From positions 18,028,301-18,092,300 of the forward strand of contig CM055909.1 in assembly GCA_029582155.1 (NCBI GenBank): a DNA stretch of 64,000 bases. The letters are read 5' to 3'. Both the position numbers and the translations under genes were made by a program. This document shows, in pieces, positions 35,263 to 46,812 of this stretch; the stretch's first letter is position 1; each line of letters starts with the position of its first letter. This DNA is from Panopea generosa. Lineage: Eukaryota > Mollusca > Bivalvia > Adapedonta > Hiatellidae. Below the pieces are notes generated by a model. The model was given only the letters and a program-made list of their open reading frames with translations. It had not been told where the DNA came from and ran no database searches.

Positions 35263-36452
35263 AAAGCATATTGATGTCGAAGGGTTGGACCAGGGTGTGT
35301 GCCATATTATGTGAGGAAAGTACTTTGCACACGGGGAACGTAAAGAAGAACGATTTGGGGTTATAGAACATTAAAGACATTAATTTGTGTGCCAATATCG
35401 GTCATTATTTTAACGGATTTACTTTAAGAACTACCATCTCATTACATGATTATTTAGTTTATATTGTATTTAATAGTTTAGTTTTTTTAAAAATATCTAT
35501 GTGTGGTTCTTATCTTTCGATCGAAGGTCTCAAATTTATTAAACAACGATCCCACAATCACAAGAAATCGTGACAATCTTATATATAATTGTACAAAGAA
35601 TCGGACAACAATTGTTTGAGTTATTATGACACGTAAATCAAATAAAGAAGTGGCGGATTCAATATTTTATGTAAGAAGAAAGGGACCGGTACATTTCCGG
35701 CAAATTTTCATTTCATGGCGGGGGGGGGGGGGGGGGGGTAAATCAATATTTGTGGAAATATACAATTTCAGGGGTCGTATATTTTATTTGGTCGTTTCGA
35801 GGGTGTGCTGTGGTGAGGTTAGGTGAGAAGGTGAGCGTACGGCGGCTCTCCGTCTCCAGTCCGGGATTTAGCGATCCTCGGGTCCAGTAGTGTAAAGAAA
35901 TGTAAACAGGTTAATTTGTTTATTGCGTGCGCTCTCTTAAAAACGAGGAAATGAATGTTTCAATTATTTATAACCGTGAATATTCGTAATGCCGCATGTG
36001 CCGTTACCGTGATCTGCAACCGTGATGTCACAAAAAATAAATATGATTCTAATACAACCCTATATCAATCATGTGTGTTTTTGTAATATCCTAGTCGTGC
36101 TTGTCACCAACATCTGCAACCATGATTAAGCGTTTCTTTGTATCCTTAACAATGTATTATGTATGTTTAATTAATTAGTAAAAACAAATTTATTTTACCT
36201 AAGATTGTAAAAACAAATTCTAAGTACAACACAAATATCCCCCCGGATACAGTGTTTTGCTCAAAAACGTAAGTCACCGTGTTACAAGCGACAGACAACA
36301 GATGATATATGTTCGCCAGACTGAGAAAAAGAAAGACATTGAATTGGATAAATGATATCAATGGCAGTCACGAACATTCTATCACCGTGAACACTAGAAA
36401 TACCATGTGCTCTAGCATTTCCCCTTTTTATTGATTATTTCGTCTAAATACA
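35263..36452. other. AT-rich spacer
   Basis: No gene recognised. Contains the poly-G tract listed below and a fragment of a GGCGGATTC-type dispersed repeat near 35650-35745. Confidence 0.5.
35719..35738. repeat. Poly-G tract
   Basis: About 18 or more G in a row. Confidence 0.9.
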
Positions 36453-36964
36453 TACAGTAAAACTTCAATGGCTCGATTAGCTCAATTGGTTATGCGTCTG
36501 ATTATCAATCCAAGTGTCGTGAGTTCGAATACCCGGCTGGCAACACTCTCCGTGATGACTGATAAACGACATTGTGTCTCATTATCATTAGTCTCTCACC
36601 GCTGATTCAAGTGGGAAAGTTATCAATTACATTTGGAGATGGGGCTTGCTCGAGTATTGGCTAACCTTTCAGGATCCCAGGAAACAGTAGTTAGGTTAAC
36701 TGATCATCTGTAAGCCTCTGATGGCATAAAAATGACGCTAAATATTCAATCAATGATTCAATCAACGGCTCGAATCCGACGGTACTGGACAAAATAGTTC
36801 GAGTTAAGGGTTGTTTTAGCCAAGTATTGTTCAACATATATACCATAAAAGCATACTTTTATGTATATACATCGAAATAGGAATTCGGCCGGGACCAGAT
36901 AAGAAGTTCGAGATATATGTGATGTTCCAGCCATCCGTGTTCGAGCCAACTAAGTTCTACTGTA
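36453..36964. mobile_element. Tc1/mariner (pogo)-like MITE with a SINE inserted
   Basis: Ends are TACAGTAAAACTT at 36453 and its complement TAAGTTCTACTGTA at 36964, the typical TA-CAGT end of pogo/Tigger-like non-autonomous elements. The sub-terminal GGCTCGA motif is shared by both ends. A family C SINE lies just inside the left end, flanked by GGCTCGA at 36470-36476 and 36767-36773. Confidence 0.65.
36477..36766 (+). mobile_element. tRNA-derived SINE, family C
   Basis: Head with A-box region TTAGCTCAATTGGTTATG and B box GAGTTCGAATACC, then a body (GGGAAAGTTATCAATTAC, GGATCCCAGGAA, GGCATAAAAATGACGC) and a tail of ATTCA/CAAT repeats. Other copies at 39081-39319 (+) and 63330-63601 (-). Confidence 0.85.
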
Positions 36965-37500
36965 GAAGCGTCATATAAGTACACTGGATAAATCGCACAA
37001 TTAACGTCCGAGCTGCCATGGTTATGAACTATCAAAAACCACATTAATGTGTTTGTGTTTGTCCTCCTGCAGCACCAAATATTTTCTTTGGTTATTCACC
37101 AAGTGTGTGCCAGTACGTATAGTCATGCAGCTTATTAGGTTGATATTTTTGACAATTAATCATCCACAGGGAAGATTATATAAATATATAACAATGTATA
37201 TTTTAACTCGTTTTTCGAATTTTCGGTTTACATTAATAGAATTAGCAATTTTGTTATGGACCTTGATAGTAAAATTAAATGCACTTTTAGTACCTGTATT
37301 AAGGAATATGCGCCATTTTACCACGAATGTGCACGCCCAGTGGACATCTTGTTAATCTTTATTATTATTATAATAATAATAATAATATATAAACTCATTT
37401 GAATATAAGTTAATCACACGCGGTGACAATTTTAACGTAATTTCTTTAACGTTGCGGATATTTACTTTACATAGAGAAAATACCAATTAAATCATATCCT
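36965..37500. other. Spacer with an AT microsatellite
   Basis: No gene recognised. An ATT/AAT run lies near 37361-37390. Confidence 0.5.
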
Positions 37501-37501
37501 C

Positions 37502-37670
37502 AAGACCGCTTTGGAAATCATATCTTCAGGACCGCTTTTGAAATCATTTCCACAATACCGCTTTCGAAATCAATTCCAAGACCGCTTTGGATATCATTTC
37601 CTCAAGACCGCTTTGGAAATCATGTCATCAAGACCGCTTTGGAAATCATACCCTAAAGACCGCTATTTTA
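37502..37670. repeat. 26-bp tandem repeat, about seven copies
   Basis: AAGACCGCTTTGGAAATCAT-type units begin at 37502, 37528, 37554, about 37579, 37604, 37630 and 37656. Confidence 0.92.
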
Positions 37671-37680
37671 ATATACAACA

Positions 37681-37682
37681 CA

Positions 37683-37715
<33 letters not shown>

Positions 37716-38036
37716 AACAACAACAACTACTACTACTATAACTACTACTACGACTACTACTACTGCTACTAATACTACTACAACCATCGCCACTATTACT
37801 ACTACTACTTCTACTATTACTACTACTACTACTACTACCACTACTACTACTACAACCACCACCACCACCACTACTACTACTACTTCTACCACCAACACCA
37901 CTATTGCTATTACTTGTACAACCCCCACTACTACTACCACCACCACCACTACCACCACTACTGCTATTACTTGTACCACCACCACTACTACTACTATTAC
38001 CACCACCACCACTACCACCACTACTGCTATTACTTG

Positions 38037-38078
<42 letters not shown>

Positions 38079-38146
38079 CAATTCCACTACTGCTATTACT
38101 TGTACCACCACCACCACAACTACTACCACCACCACGACTACAACCT
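37681..38146. repeat. (CTA/CCA)n trinucleotide array with a higher-order phrase
   Basis: Almost pure trinucleotide repeats. The phrase TGCTATTACTTGTAC recurs at about 37905, 37962, 38025 and 38091 (steps of about 57, 63 and 66 bp, all multiples of 3), so blocks of the microsatellite have been duplicated. The resulting poly-Val/Leu/Tyr frames are artefacts. Confidence 0.95.
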
Positions 38147-38149
38147 TGT

Positions 38150-38640
38150 GGAGGGGTGGGGGAGCATTTGTGGTCGATTCACGCTGGTTTAAGACCATGT
38201 CCGTTATCGCGGTTACATTACTGCTGTGCAAGTTTGGCTAAGATTCAGTGAAAATTTGGGGAGCTATCGGGTCAACATTCTCCCTATGCAAATCTATGTA
38301 AAATCTCTGTGCGACTTTAAATTTTACTCTGGGGACCAAACTTTTAGGGAGCCTCAATGCAATGTTACACGTAACATATTTAAGGTCTAGACCTTGATCT
38401 TTCAGAGAAAATAGTTCTTAAAGTTTCGCTTAAAATGTGTTTATAAGCCCTTTGGCGATGCCTTTTGTAGTCGAATCTGGTTCAAGAACTTGGCCGTAAT
38501 CTTGCGTTTATACAACTGCTATGCAAGTTGTGTAACTGCTATGCAAGTTGGGTTAAGATGAAAAACGAAGGTGATATCACATCTACAAAAAAAAGTTAAT
38601 GGAAGACGACGGACGGATGGCGGAACACTTTACCATGACA
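38150..38640. repeat. Dispersed repeat ending in a GACGGACG motif
   Basis: Contains TGTGCAAGTTTGGCTAAGAT, a local duplication of AACTGCTATGCAAGTTG, and GGAAGACGACGGACGGATG near the right end, a signature of common molluscan dispersed repeats. No coding content. Confidence 0.45.
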
Positions 38641-39080
38641 TAAAAACAGAACACTTGGGCGATACTTGTAATATTTGTTAAACTACCTCTGTACATTCAT
38701 TCTTTTAATCCATCATTTCCTCTGCTCCTGTATCACTCCGCTCGCATCTATGATATCCCGTTAATCTGTTAATCTTGCACTCATGGTCTATCCTGTACTT
38801 AGGAATTGGGTGTTTCCGAGACTCCAAACATTTATTATTTGCTGTCGTTTCAATTTGGACAACACAACTTAATTATTCTTACACTTTCTACCCTCTCCAT
38901 TCTCACGTTGTGCTTCACGATTAACTTCTGTCTGGGCAATCCCATTCGCTTGATGGGCTACAGCTACACTTGTTTCACGACCGCTGTCTTATTTCGGTTA
39001 TGTTCTTACAGGATCTTACAAGTCGTCCATGTTGTTGCATTGGCTTTGGTGTTTGTCTGCGGTATTTACGCCTCTCTGTA

Positions 39081-39319
39081 GGGCCACGTAAGCTAAGTGA
39101 GTGGGTAGCACGTCTGACTACCAATCCAGGGATCGCGAGTTCAACTCCCTGCCTGGCAACAGTCTCTGGTGACTAATATAGAACATTGCGTCTCAATGTC
39201 ATTCATTTTTCACCGCCGATTAAAGTGGGAAAGTTATCAGTTACCTACAGAGATGGGTATGCTCAAGTACTGGTTAACCGTCCAGGATCCCAGGAAAGAG
39301 TGGCATAAAAATGAGGCAA
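39081..39319 (+). mobile_element. tRNA-derived SINE, family C
   Basis: Head (GTCTGACTACCAATCCAGG, B box GAGTTCAACTCCC) and body (GGGAAAGTTATCAGTTACC, GGATCCCAGGAAAGAG, GGCATAAAAATGA) as in the copy at 36477. Confidence 0.85.
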
Positions 39320-39782
39320 CATTTTCAAATCAAAGCGAATGGTGGGGCGAATGATGGCGACATAAGCTCAATTGGGTCTTTGGCTCAGATTAACTGAAAG
39401 TGGTATGAAAACAAATTATTCAAGATGTTTCATGTTTTCATTTTTTTTTAATATTTTTTTTTTATAATCCGATATTTATTTGAATTTAAATATAATGTTT
39501 AAAATATTGTAAATATGCAGACTTGCTTTTGTTATAAATATACATGTACTACAGAAATGACGTCCACAAGAATATGAAATTTAAAAACTGACAAAGGAAA
39601 ATGAAGCAGCAAAGCAAACTGATGATATTGTATCTATACCAAAGCTATTGTACATATATATGAGAGTAAGACAAGTAGAAATGACATATTTAACAAGAAA
39701 CCTGAATTGCAGAATTATATTCCTGATGATAAAAATAACTGTTGTTGTTTTAATGATGTCTACCGCCATTTTCATCATTTAG

Positions 39783-39900
39783 CAGGTTATATATGGCATA
39801 TTGAGTTTTATTGGTGGAGGAAGACCTCAGAATGAATCTGAGTAGAGCCAACATTCTTCCACATGTAATTGGCAATAAAGAACCTCATGTAACCAAACTG
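39783..39900 (-). mobile_element. tRNA-Ser-type SINE fragment
   Basis: Plus strand reads GGTTATATATGGCATATTGAG, TTTTATTGGTGGAGGAAGACC and GAATCTGAGTAGAGCC, the body of the family; the head is missing. Confidence 0.65.
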
Positions 39901-40189
39901 TTGTTCTTAAACTTAGCAATCCATTATTATTAATTAAAGAAGATTTTTTAACATTCATTTTAAATAAATGTGTTAATAATATAATGATGCATTTTTCCCC
40001 AAGAATCTTGAAAATACGTGTTCTATAATTCTACTATTTTAACAACTGTGGACATTTATCCTTTAAAATAAACACTTCAATTTGAACCTTAATATCAGAC
40101 CATTCCATCATCATTTTGACAGTTGTTATAACTTGGTTTATACCAAATTTGTTTAGCTCAATGTCAAGTAAGCACAATGCGAAGTAAGC
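39901..40189. other. AT-rich spacer
   Basis: No gene or named repeat seen. Confidence 0.45.
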
Positions 40190-40336
40190 TTATATAAACC
40201 AGTCTTGAGTAAACTTCCTGGGTAAAACCAGTACTGAATGTTGTTTTAGAGAGGATAACAGATCAAGTTAGGGATCGAACACGCAACCTCTAATGTGAGC
40301 GGCCAACACTTTATCCAACGGACTCCTGTTCCGCTT
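40190..40336 (-). mobile_element. tRNA-derived SINE, family A
   Basis: Reverse complement of the family A head and body (CCAGTACTGAATGTTGTTTT, GGGATCGAACACGCAACCTC on the plus strand). Confidence 0.8.
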
Positions 40337-41040
40337 TTAACTTGTCATAACTGTTAAGAAAGGACAGACTGAGAGACAAACAATTAGAGTTTCTCTCAGA
40401 ATGAGCTTAAACTACACTGTTTGCAAAAGGTATCACGGATGTGAATAAGTAATAAGGAAATGTAACCTGCCAGTTCCTCACATCTCCAGACACAGGTCTG
40501 TTATACCCCAAAAGCAAAGCAGGGAATTCCTTGCCTGTCTCACAATTCAAAGTAAAGTGTTTAGTATATAAACAACAATGGCAGTCAACTCCATCAATGC
40601 AAGATAAAAAAAATGCCAAATATGACTGGAGATAACTTCTTTATTGACCAAGTAACACTATAAAGTTAACATGTTGGCAAAAATTATTGAAATTTGAACC
40701 TCACATTTATATGGTATTTCCCAAAGTGAAATTAATTGACCAATCAGCGAATTTTATCATTATCAAATGTAGCACAATCAGGGTGCTTCTACCAATGGCA
40801 TGTGACAGTTCAAGAGTTTGAGATATTCTACCATCTTTTTTAATGTTATCTGAATAACCCCTTGTTTTCCAAACTGTGATTCTTGTATTACAAGGTACGT
40901 ATTTGAGAATTATCTTCATTATGGTTAATGAAAATTATCAATGTCATGTGTATATGATGCAATGTATATGATTTGCGTATGGTGTCCCATGATTCTCAAA
41001 ATACAAAACATGATTTTATCTGGTCCCTGATGGTTTTGAA
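40337..41040. other. AT-rich spacer
   Basis: No gene recognised; a fragment of the foldback family (GGGAATTCCTTGCCTGTCTC) lies at about 40510-40545. Confidence 0.45.
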
Positions 41041-41215
41041 TACAGTCAAACCTGTATGAAGCAGCCAATCAGTGGAAGGAGCAAAACTGGCCTTTTAAGA
41101 CAGGTGGTTGCTTAATACAGGTTACTTTGTTCTGTAAGCATGGAAATAGTGAAAGTGGCTGCTTAAGACAAGTGGCTGCTTATTAAAGGTGACCACTAAG
41201 ACAGGTTTTACTTTA
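41041..41215. mobile_element. Short MITE with ACAGTCAAACCTGT ends
   Basis: The left end TACAGTCAAACCTGT is mirrored, with changes, by ACAGGTTTTACTTTA at 41201-41215. The interior repeats GGTGGTTGCTTAATACAGG and AGTGGCTGCTTAAGACA. No coding content. Confidence 0.6.
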
Positions 41216-41219
41216 TAAG

Positions 41220-41342
41220 AATCTTTCATAGGAATAAGGTTGAGATAGGAATCTTTTGTTGGTTTAAGGTTGAGATAAAAATATTTTGTTGGTATAAGGT
41301 TGAGATAAAAATATTTTGTTGATATAAGAGTGAGAAAAGAAT
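41220..41342. repeat. 30-bp tandem repeat, four copies
   Basis: TAAGGTTGAGATA recurs at about 41235, 41265 and 41295, with a TAAGAGTGAGA variant at 41325. Confidence 0.9.
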
Positions 41343-41371
41343 ATTCCAACTACACTAAACAAAATATCTTA

Positions 41372-41709
41372 ACCAGACGCCTAGGATTTTGGTCAATATC
41401 TGAAACCATTATGGCAATTGTCTGAAGATTTTATTCATTTTCCTTAATATGATCATTGTGAAATGGTAATATTAATGGCAGCAGTACTCAAATTTATTTT
41501 TTTGCAAAATTCAATATCAGTATTAGCTTTGTGAAAATAAATTTGAGTACTGCTGCCATTAAAATTACGATTTACAATGATCTTATAAAGATAAACAAAT
41601 AAAATTATCAGCCAATTGCCATAACATATTGTTTTTATCTCCTTTTAAATGGGGATAAAATCCAATTTTCAATTACTTGAGATATCGACCAAAATCCTGG
41701 GTGTCTAGT
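41372..41709. mobile_element. Foldback MITE with TA target duplication
   Basis: Ends ACCAGACGCCTAGGATTTTG and its complement (CAAAATCCTGGGTGTCTAGT) are flanked by TA on both sides (41370-41371, 41710-41711). Complementarity continues inward with gaps to GGCAGCAGTACTCAAATTTA / TAAATTTGAGTACTGCTGCC, leaving a loop of only about 30-40 bp. No coding content; TA duplication suggests a Tc1/mariner-mobilised element. Confidence 0.75.
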
Positions 41710-41712
41710 TAG

Positions 41713-42705
41713 TCGTTTTATTTAGTATAAATGTTTCACTAATTCAATGTCAATGTTCTTATCAAAAGTGATACTGAAAGTTGGAATCCCATTATCTCAA
41801 TTGTGTATGCAAGACAGTCTTTTTCTTGCAAACCACACTATAGAGGATCTTACATTCATGCTTATTTATTATTGAAGTTATTAAACAAGTTAGTAAACAC
41901 ATATTGTGCAAGGCTCTGACGAGCATTATAATATATCATTTTTTCCAACGAGTTTGATAAATTCCATAATAAATCAGCATGAATGCAAGATTCGTTTTAT
42001 CACATAACCTGGAAAAGTTTACAATTACTATTTAACAGATCTTCTCTGTATGGAACAAAGAAAAATTGGATATATTTGTGTTTGTGATTCATCGTATGAC
42101 CTAATGTCTCAAACATAATAATATGAGAGCTGAGTTATAAGGAAAACACCAAGTGATGAGTCAAAAGTGAAATTACACTAGGTTAATATTCAAAATATGT
42201 CATAGGTTTATTACACTACAGCACTGTAAATTATGTGATAAAAGTTTTCTATTTTTCTAATCAATCAAGTTAAATTACCAGAAAAAAGTGTAATGACATT
42301 CTAGCATGTGCAATTCATCGGTGTATTAATTTTGTCTCAAACAAGGGTAGAGGTAGAAGTATGGCAAATATGTTTAATACAGAGAAATATGTAATCAACC
42401 TGCAAATATACTGTATCTTACATGTATCTTTAAATAAAATCTAAACAAAGAAACTGCAGCCATACTTATATATTCATCAACATTATATATCTCTAAACAA
42501 ATACGTAAAATAAAAAACTTTTTGAGAGATTTTACAAAAGTGATACATTCAAACGATTTAATCAAGTGGCAAGAAATAAAACATGAATCATTCTTAAAGA
42601 GTAAATCTAGGATTAAGTCGCTGTAAAATATTCCGTATTCCTACAAAAAGCCAGATGATTGGTCTATCTAATACATGTATTGTCAGACATCAAAGTTTCA
42701 CTATA
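41713..42705. other. AT-rich intergenic sequence
   Basis: I see no gene or repeat to name. Confidence 0.5.
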
Positions 42706-44106
42706 GCAGTCCTAAACTTACTATTGGGTCAGCTGTCAGAAAACAAAGTTTATTTACAGCAGTCTAGTTCAGCTGTCAGACAACAAAGTTTGTCTACAGC
42801 AGTCTAGGTCAGCTGTCAGACAACAAAGTTTGTTTACAGCAGTCTAGTTCAGCTGTCAGAAAACAAAGTTTGTATACAGCAGTCTAGGTCAGCTGTCAGA
42901 CAACAAAGTTTGTTACAGCAGTCTAGTTCAGCTGTCAGAAAACAAAGTTTGTCTACAGCAGTCTAGGTCAGCTGTCAGACAACAAAGTTTGTCTACAGCA
43001 GTCTAGTTCAGCTGTCAGAAAACAAAGTTTGTCTACAGCAGTCTAGGTCAGCTGTCAGACAACAAAGTTTGTCTACAGCAGTCTAGTTCAGCTGTCAGAA
43101 AACAAAGTTTGTCTACAGCAGTCTAGTTCAGCTGTCAGAAAACAAAGTTTGTCTACAGCAGTCTAGTTCAGCTGTCAGACAACAAAGTTTGTCTACGGCA
43201 GTCTAGTTCAGCTGTCAGACAACAAAGTTTGTCTACAGCAGTCTAGGTCAGCTGTCAGACAACAAAGTTTGTTTACAGCAGTCCTTATCTCACTTTTGGG
43301 TCAGCTGTCGGACAACAAAGTTTGTTTACAGCAAGTCCTTATCTCACTTTTGGGTCAGCTGTCAGACAACAAAGTTTGTTTACAGCAGTCCTTATCTCAC
43401 TTCTGGGTCAGCTGTCAGACAACAAATTTTGTCTACAGCAGTCTAGGTCAGCTGTCAGACAACAAAGTTTGTTTACAGCAGTCCTTATCTCACTTCTGGG
43501 TCAGCTGTCAGACAAAAAAAAAGTTTGTCTACAGCAGTCTAGGTCAGCTGTCAGACAACGAAGTTTGTCTACAGCACTCCTTATCTCACTTTTGGGTCAG
43601 CTGTCAGACAACAAAGTTTGTTTACAGCAATCTGATCAGCTGTCAGACAACAAAGTTTGTCTACAGCAGTCCTTATCTTACTTCTAGGTCAGCTGTCAGA
43701 CAACAAAGTTTGTCTGCAGCAGTCCTTATCTCACTTCTGGGTCAGCTGTCAGACAACAAAGTTTGTCTACAGCAGTCCTTATCTCACTTTTGGGTCAGCT
43801 GTCAGACAACAAAGTTTGACTACAGCAGTCCTTATCTCACTTTTGGGTCAGTTGTCAGACAAAGTTTGTCTGCAGCAGTCCTTATCTCACTTTTGGGTCA
43901 GCTGTCAGACAACAAAGTTTGTCTACAGCAGTCCTTATCTCACTTCTGGGTCAGCTGTCAGACAACAAAGTTTGTCTACAGCAGTCCTTATCTCACTTTT
44001 GGGTCAGCTGTCAGACAACAAAGTTTGTCTACAGCAGCAATATATCACTTTTGGGTTAGCTGTCAGATAACAAAGTAGTTCTACTGCAGTCCTTATCTCA
44101 CTTTTG
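42706..44106. repeat. Minisatellite of 40-bp and 53-bp units
   Basis: The core is GTCAGCTGTCAGACAACAAA then GTTTGTCTACAGCAGTC. From about 42731 to 43270 the unit is 40 bp, about 13 copies, and alternates between a TTCAGCTGTCAGAAAAC form and a GGTCAGCTGTCAGACAAC form, so an 80-bp dimer is visible. From about 43270 to 44106 most units are 53 bp, with an extra CTTATCTCACTTTTGG segment, mixed with some 40-bp units. The first partial unit at 42706 is of the long type. Long ORFs through it are by-products. Confidence 0.96.
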
Positions 44107-45106
44107 TCCAATGATCTTTTTATTAAATGATTACTATCAACAAAAAATCAAAATTTGGCAATATAAAATATATGCTACCTACTACAAAAATCGTATTCAG
44201 AGAACAGCAAACAAAATACATTTTTTTTAAGCTTCAGCTTGTAAAATTGCTTCAGGATTCAAATAAAAATTCAATATTTCAGCGAATACTTTGTGACATC
44301 ACCATACAACATTAAGGATAATGCAAGATGGATACACTATGATCTCACAAGCAGTAACTCTTCAATAGAGATCATAAACATTAACCCTTTAATAGAGATC
44401 ATAATCATTAACTCTTCAATCCAAGTCGTAGTTGAGCTTGAAAGCAAAATGACTGAAGAAGGAAATGCTATTCTAACACATCAAAAGTTTCAAGTAAACT
44501 TGGCCCGCAGCTGCCATTCACTTTGTGTATGAGTTTTTATGATTTATTGTAAATTCATAGAAAGTGTATTTGATGTTTCTACTAAAACATTAATCATTTA
44601 TCACTTATTACATCTATAATTTTAAACACTTTATAAAACATCTGAAAATAGATGATTAGTGTATAATAACGACAATTTTATTAAGTTTTAAATTAAATTT
44701 TAATGCAAAATGAATGATAAATCTAAAATCACAAAAAATGTTTCATTTGAACAACATGCACGTGAGATACTGAACTTATTTTAGAAGCTCATTTCTTAAA
44801 TCAAAATCTGAAATATGTGATATTGCAAAAAATGATTTAATTGGTTTGAAATATTTAATGCAATACTATATATTAGAAGCTCTTTACAACAAGTCTGATT
44901 AAATGCATACTTAATAAAGTAATTTATTAATAACAAAATAACCCATCAACTTGTATTGTTTGATGGATGTACATCTTATTAAGTATTTAAAATAAAATAA
45001 TACACAACTTCTGATAAACCAAATGTCAACTTTATCAATGCATCTCTCTGATCAAACACTCATTTTTTATTAAAATTTGTATATTACTAATTAGTATTAT
45101 TTCTTT
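44107..45106. other. AT-rich spacer
   Basis: No convincing gene. A short duplication (AATAGAGATCATAA-CATTAAC) lies at about 44365-44415. Confidence 0.45.
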
Positions 45107-45390
45107 GTTTGATTGTATGGGGTTTTGGGCCTATTTTTAAGTATTTCAGTTATTTAATGGCGGTCAGAGCACCTAATCATTGTTCCTGGGTTCTGCTGGG
45201 CAGTAAAGCAGCACTAAACACACCTTATCTCTGCAAGTTAGTCACTGACTACTTTGCCACACATTTAGAGGTTGGAGACTCATGGCCGTAGAAATAAGTT
45301 CATGACTAACCATCAAAGACTAGATGAATTTGGATTTGAATCAGTAACCCCTGGACCGACTACTCAGATGCATTACCGGCTTAGTTAGTC
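45107..45390 (-). mobile_element. tRNA-related SINE, family E
   Basis: Plus strand reads TATGGGGTTTTGGGCC, TATTTCAGTTATTTAATGGC, TGTTCCTGGGTTCTG, then a tRNA-like end in reverse (TTTGAATCAGTAACCCCTGG ... TTAGTTAGTC). The layout is that of common molluscan SINEs read backwards. Confidence 0.55.
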
Positions 45391-45529
45391 AGGCCTAGCA
45401 GCGTTGTTATATTTAGAGTATCCATCTGTTATAAAAGACCACCTAATGTGACTGGTTTCTATATTTGATTATGGAGAAAATATTCCAACATGGTGATTTA
45501 TAAAAAAATAAGGTAATATGCCAATTAAA

Positions 45530-45755
45530 GATGCAATACCTATAACTTTTTGTACATTAAATGATTGAAAAGTTTAACGACTTATAAAGAGGAAGGTCCC
45601 ATTCAAAGATAATGGTTGATTCCATCCTTAAAGTTTATCTTTTTTATGAGAAATTTGTTAAAACACAGGTCAGCATTTACCGTTTCATTTGTCAATATTT
45701 TAGCATAACCCAATACTGGCCAATGAGTGACTTTTATCGATGGCCGGGATTAAGT
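45530..45755 (+). repeat. Dispersed repeat, copy 1
   Basis: AAAGATGCAATACCTATAACTT, AGAGGAAGGTCCCATT and CACAGGTCAGCATTT match, in reverse complement, 52785-52970. No coding content. Confidence 0.7.
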
Positions 45756-46398
45756 ATTTGGTCAACAAATTTAAAAAAATTCACACTACAGAGACAAAAT
45801 ATAATATAAATTATTGAACACAATATTCATTATAAAACATGTATGATGTGCAGTTAAGAATAAAAAATATTAGTGGGGCCTTTAAGCAGATATTATAATT
45901 CTTTCAATACGATCAAACTTAACGGAAGTTCAATTATTTATAAGTAGCATCTAAAGTTATCATAAGTTTGTTTACTTCTCCCTATTCTACAACCAAAAAC
46001 GTAAACTTACATTGCCAGTAAAAATTCAGTGCGGTTTCAAGCAATGTAATGAAACAAGAATAAATAACATTTGTTACCTTTTCTCATGTTTTACAGAACT
46101 GGCTATCACCAACATTTAAAAGCAAACAAATAAACACTGCAAAAACTATTTACCAAAATTCTAGCAAATTGTATATTACCTAACAAATTTTACCTCTATA
46201 CAATTCTATGATTAAAACTACATTCAGGAATTTTGATTATATATAAATCTTGCACAAACACCGATTTGTATACAGCTACAATGCTTCTATAGAGTGCACC
46301 AAAAATGTATTTGACATTTTACTTGCTTTTCCTGTGATGCATTTTTCGGATATGCAGTCATCGATTGTTTTTAAATGCACAAATATGTACTACCGGTA
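45756..46398. other. AT-rich spacer
   Basis: Nothing recognisable. Confidence 0.45.
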
Positions 46399-46777
46399 TT
46401 AACCCTTTACTTCATATAGACGCCTTTGGACACCTCTAATATAGACGCCTTTGGACACCTAATATAGATGGCTTTTGAATTATTGGGTGAATTATGTTTA
46501 TATGAACTGACAGAGTAGAACGGGTACCAGATGCACTCAAGCTAAAAATTAAAACCTTTACTTTGTATAGACACCTTTGGACACCTCTAATATTGAAAGC
46601 ATTAATTCACCATGTATCAGCAATGGATGGATTGTGTTGATATTAGCTGACAGAGTGGAAAACAGTGCAGGAAGAGTTCAAATTGCTCGTTACGAGCAAT
46701 CTGAACTCTTCCTGCACTGTTTTCAAAGGCCTTCTGTGATTGGTGAGGGAAAATGTATCTATGGAGTAAAGGGTTAA
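46399..46777. mobile_element. piggyBac-like MITE with TTAA target duplication
   Basis: TTAA at 46399-46402 and 46774-46777. Ends CCCTTTACTTCATA and (complement) CCCTTTACTCCATAGA agree over about 16 bp, matching the TTAA/CCCTTT pattern of piggyBac ends. TATAGACGCCTTTGGACACC occurs twice, and with one change a third time (46567), on the left side. A hairpin sits in the right half. Non-coding. Confidence 0.7.
46658..46724. repeat. Near-perfect hairpin inside the piggyBac-like MITE
   Basis: Two 32-nt arms (46658-46689, 46693-46724; GAAAACAGTGCAGGAAGAG ... CTCTTCCTGCACTGTTTTC) with one mismatch and a 3-nt loop. Confidence 0.93.
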
Positions 46778-46812
46778 GACATGTGTTATAAAATACCCAA
46801 TGAAATGTTCAA

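Noticed and set aside
37668-38251. Poly-Val, poly-Leu and poly-Tyr ORFs
   Set aside because: Direct translation of a trinucleotide microsatellite.
43269-44078. 269-codon ORF in the 43-kb minisatellite
   Set aside because: It consists only of the 40/53-bp repeat read in successive frames; overlapping ORFs in other frames are equally long.
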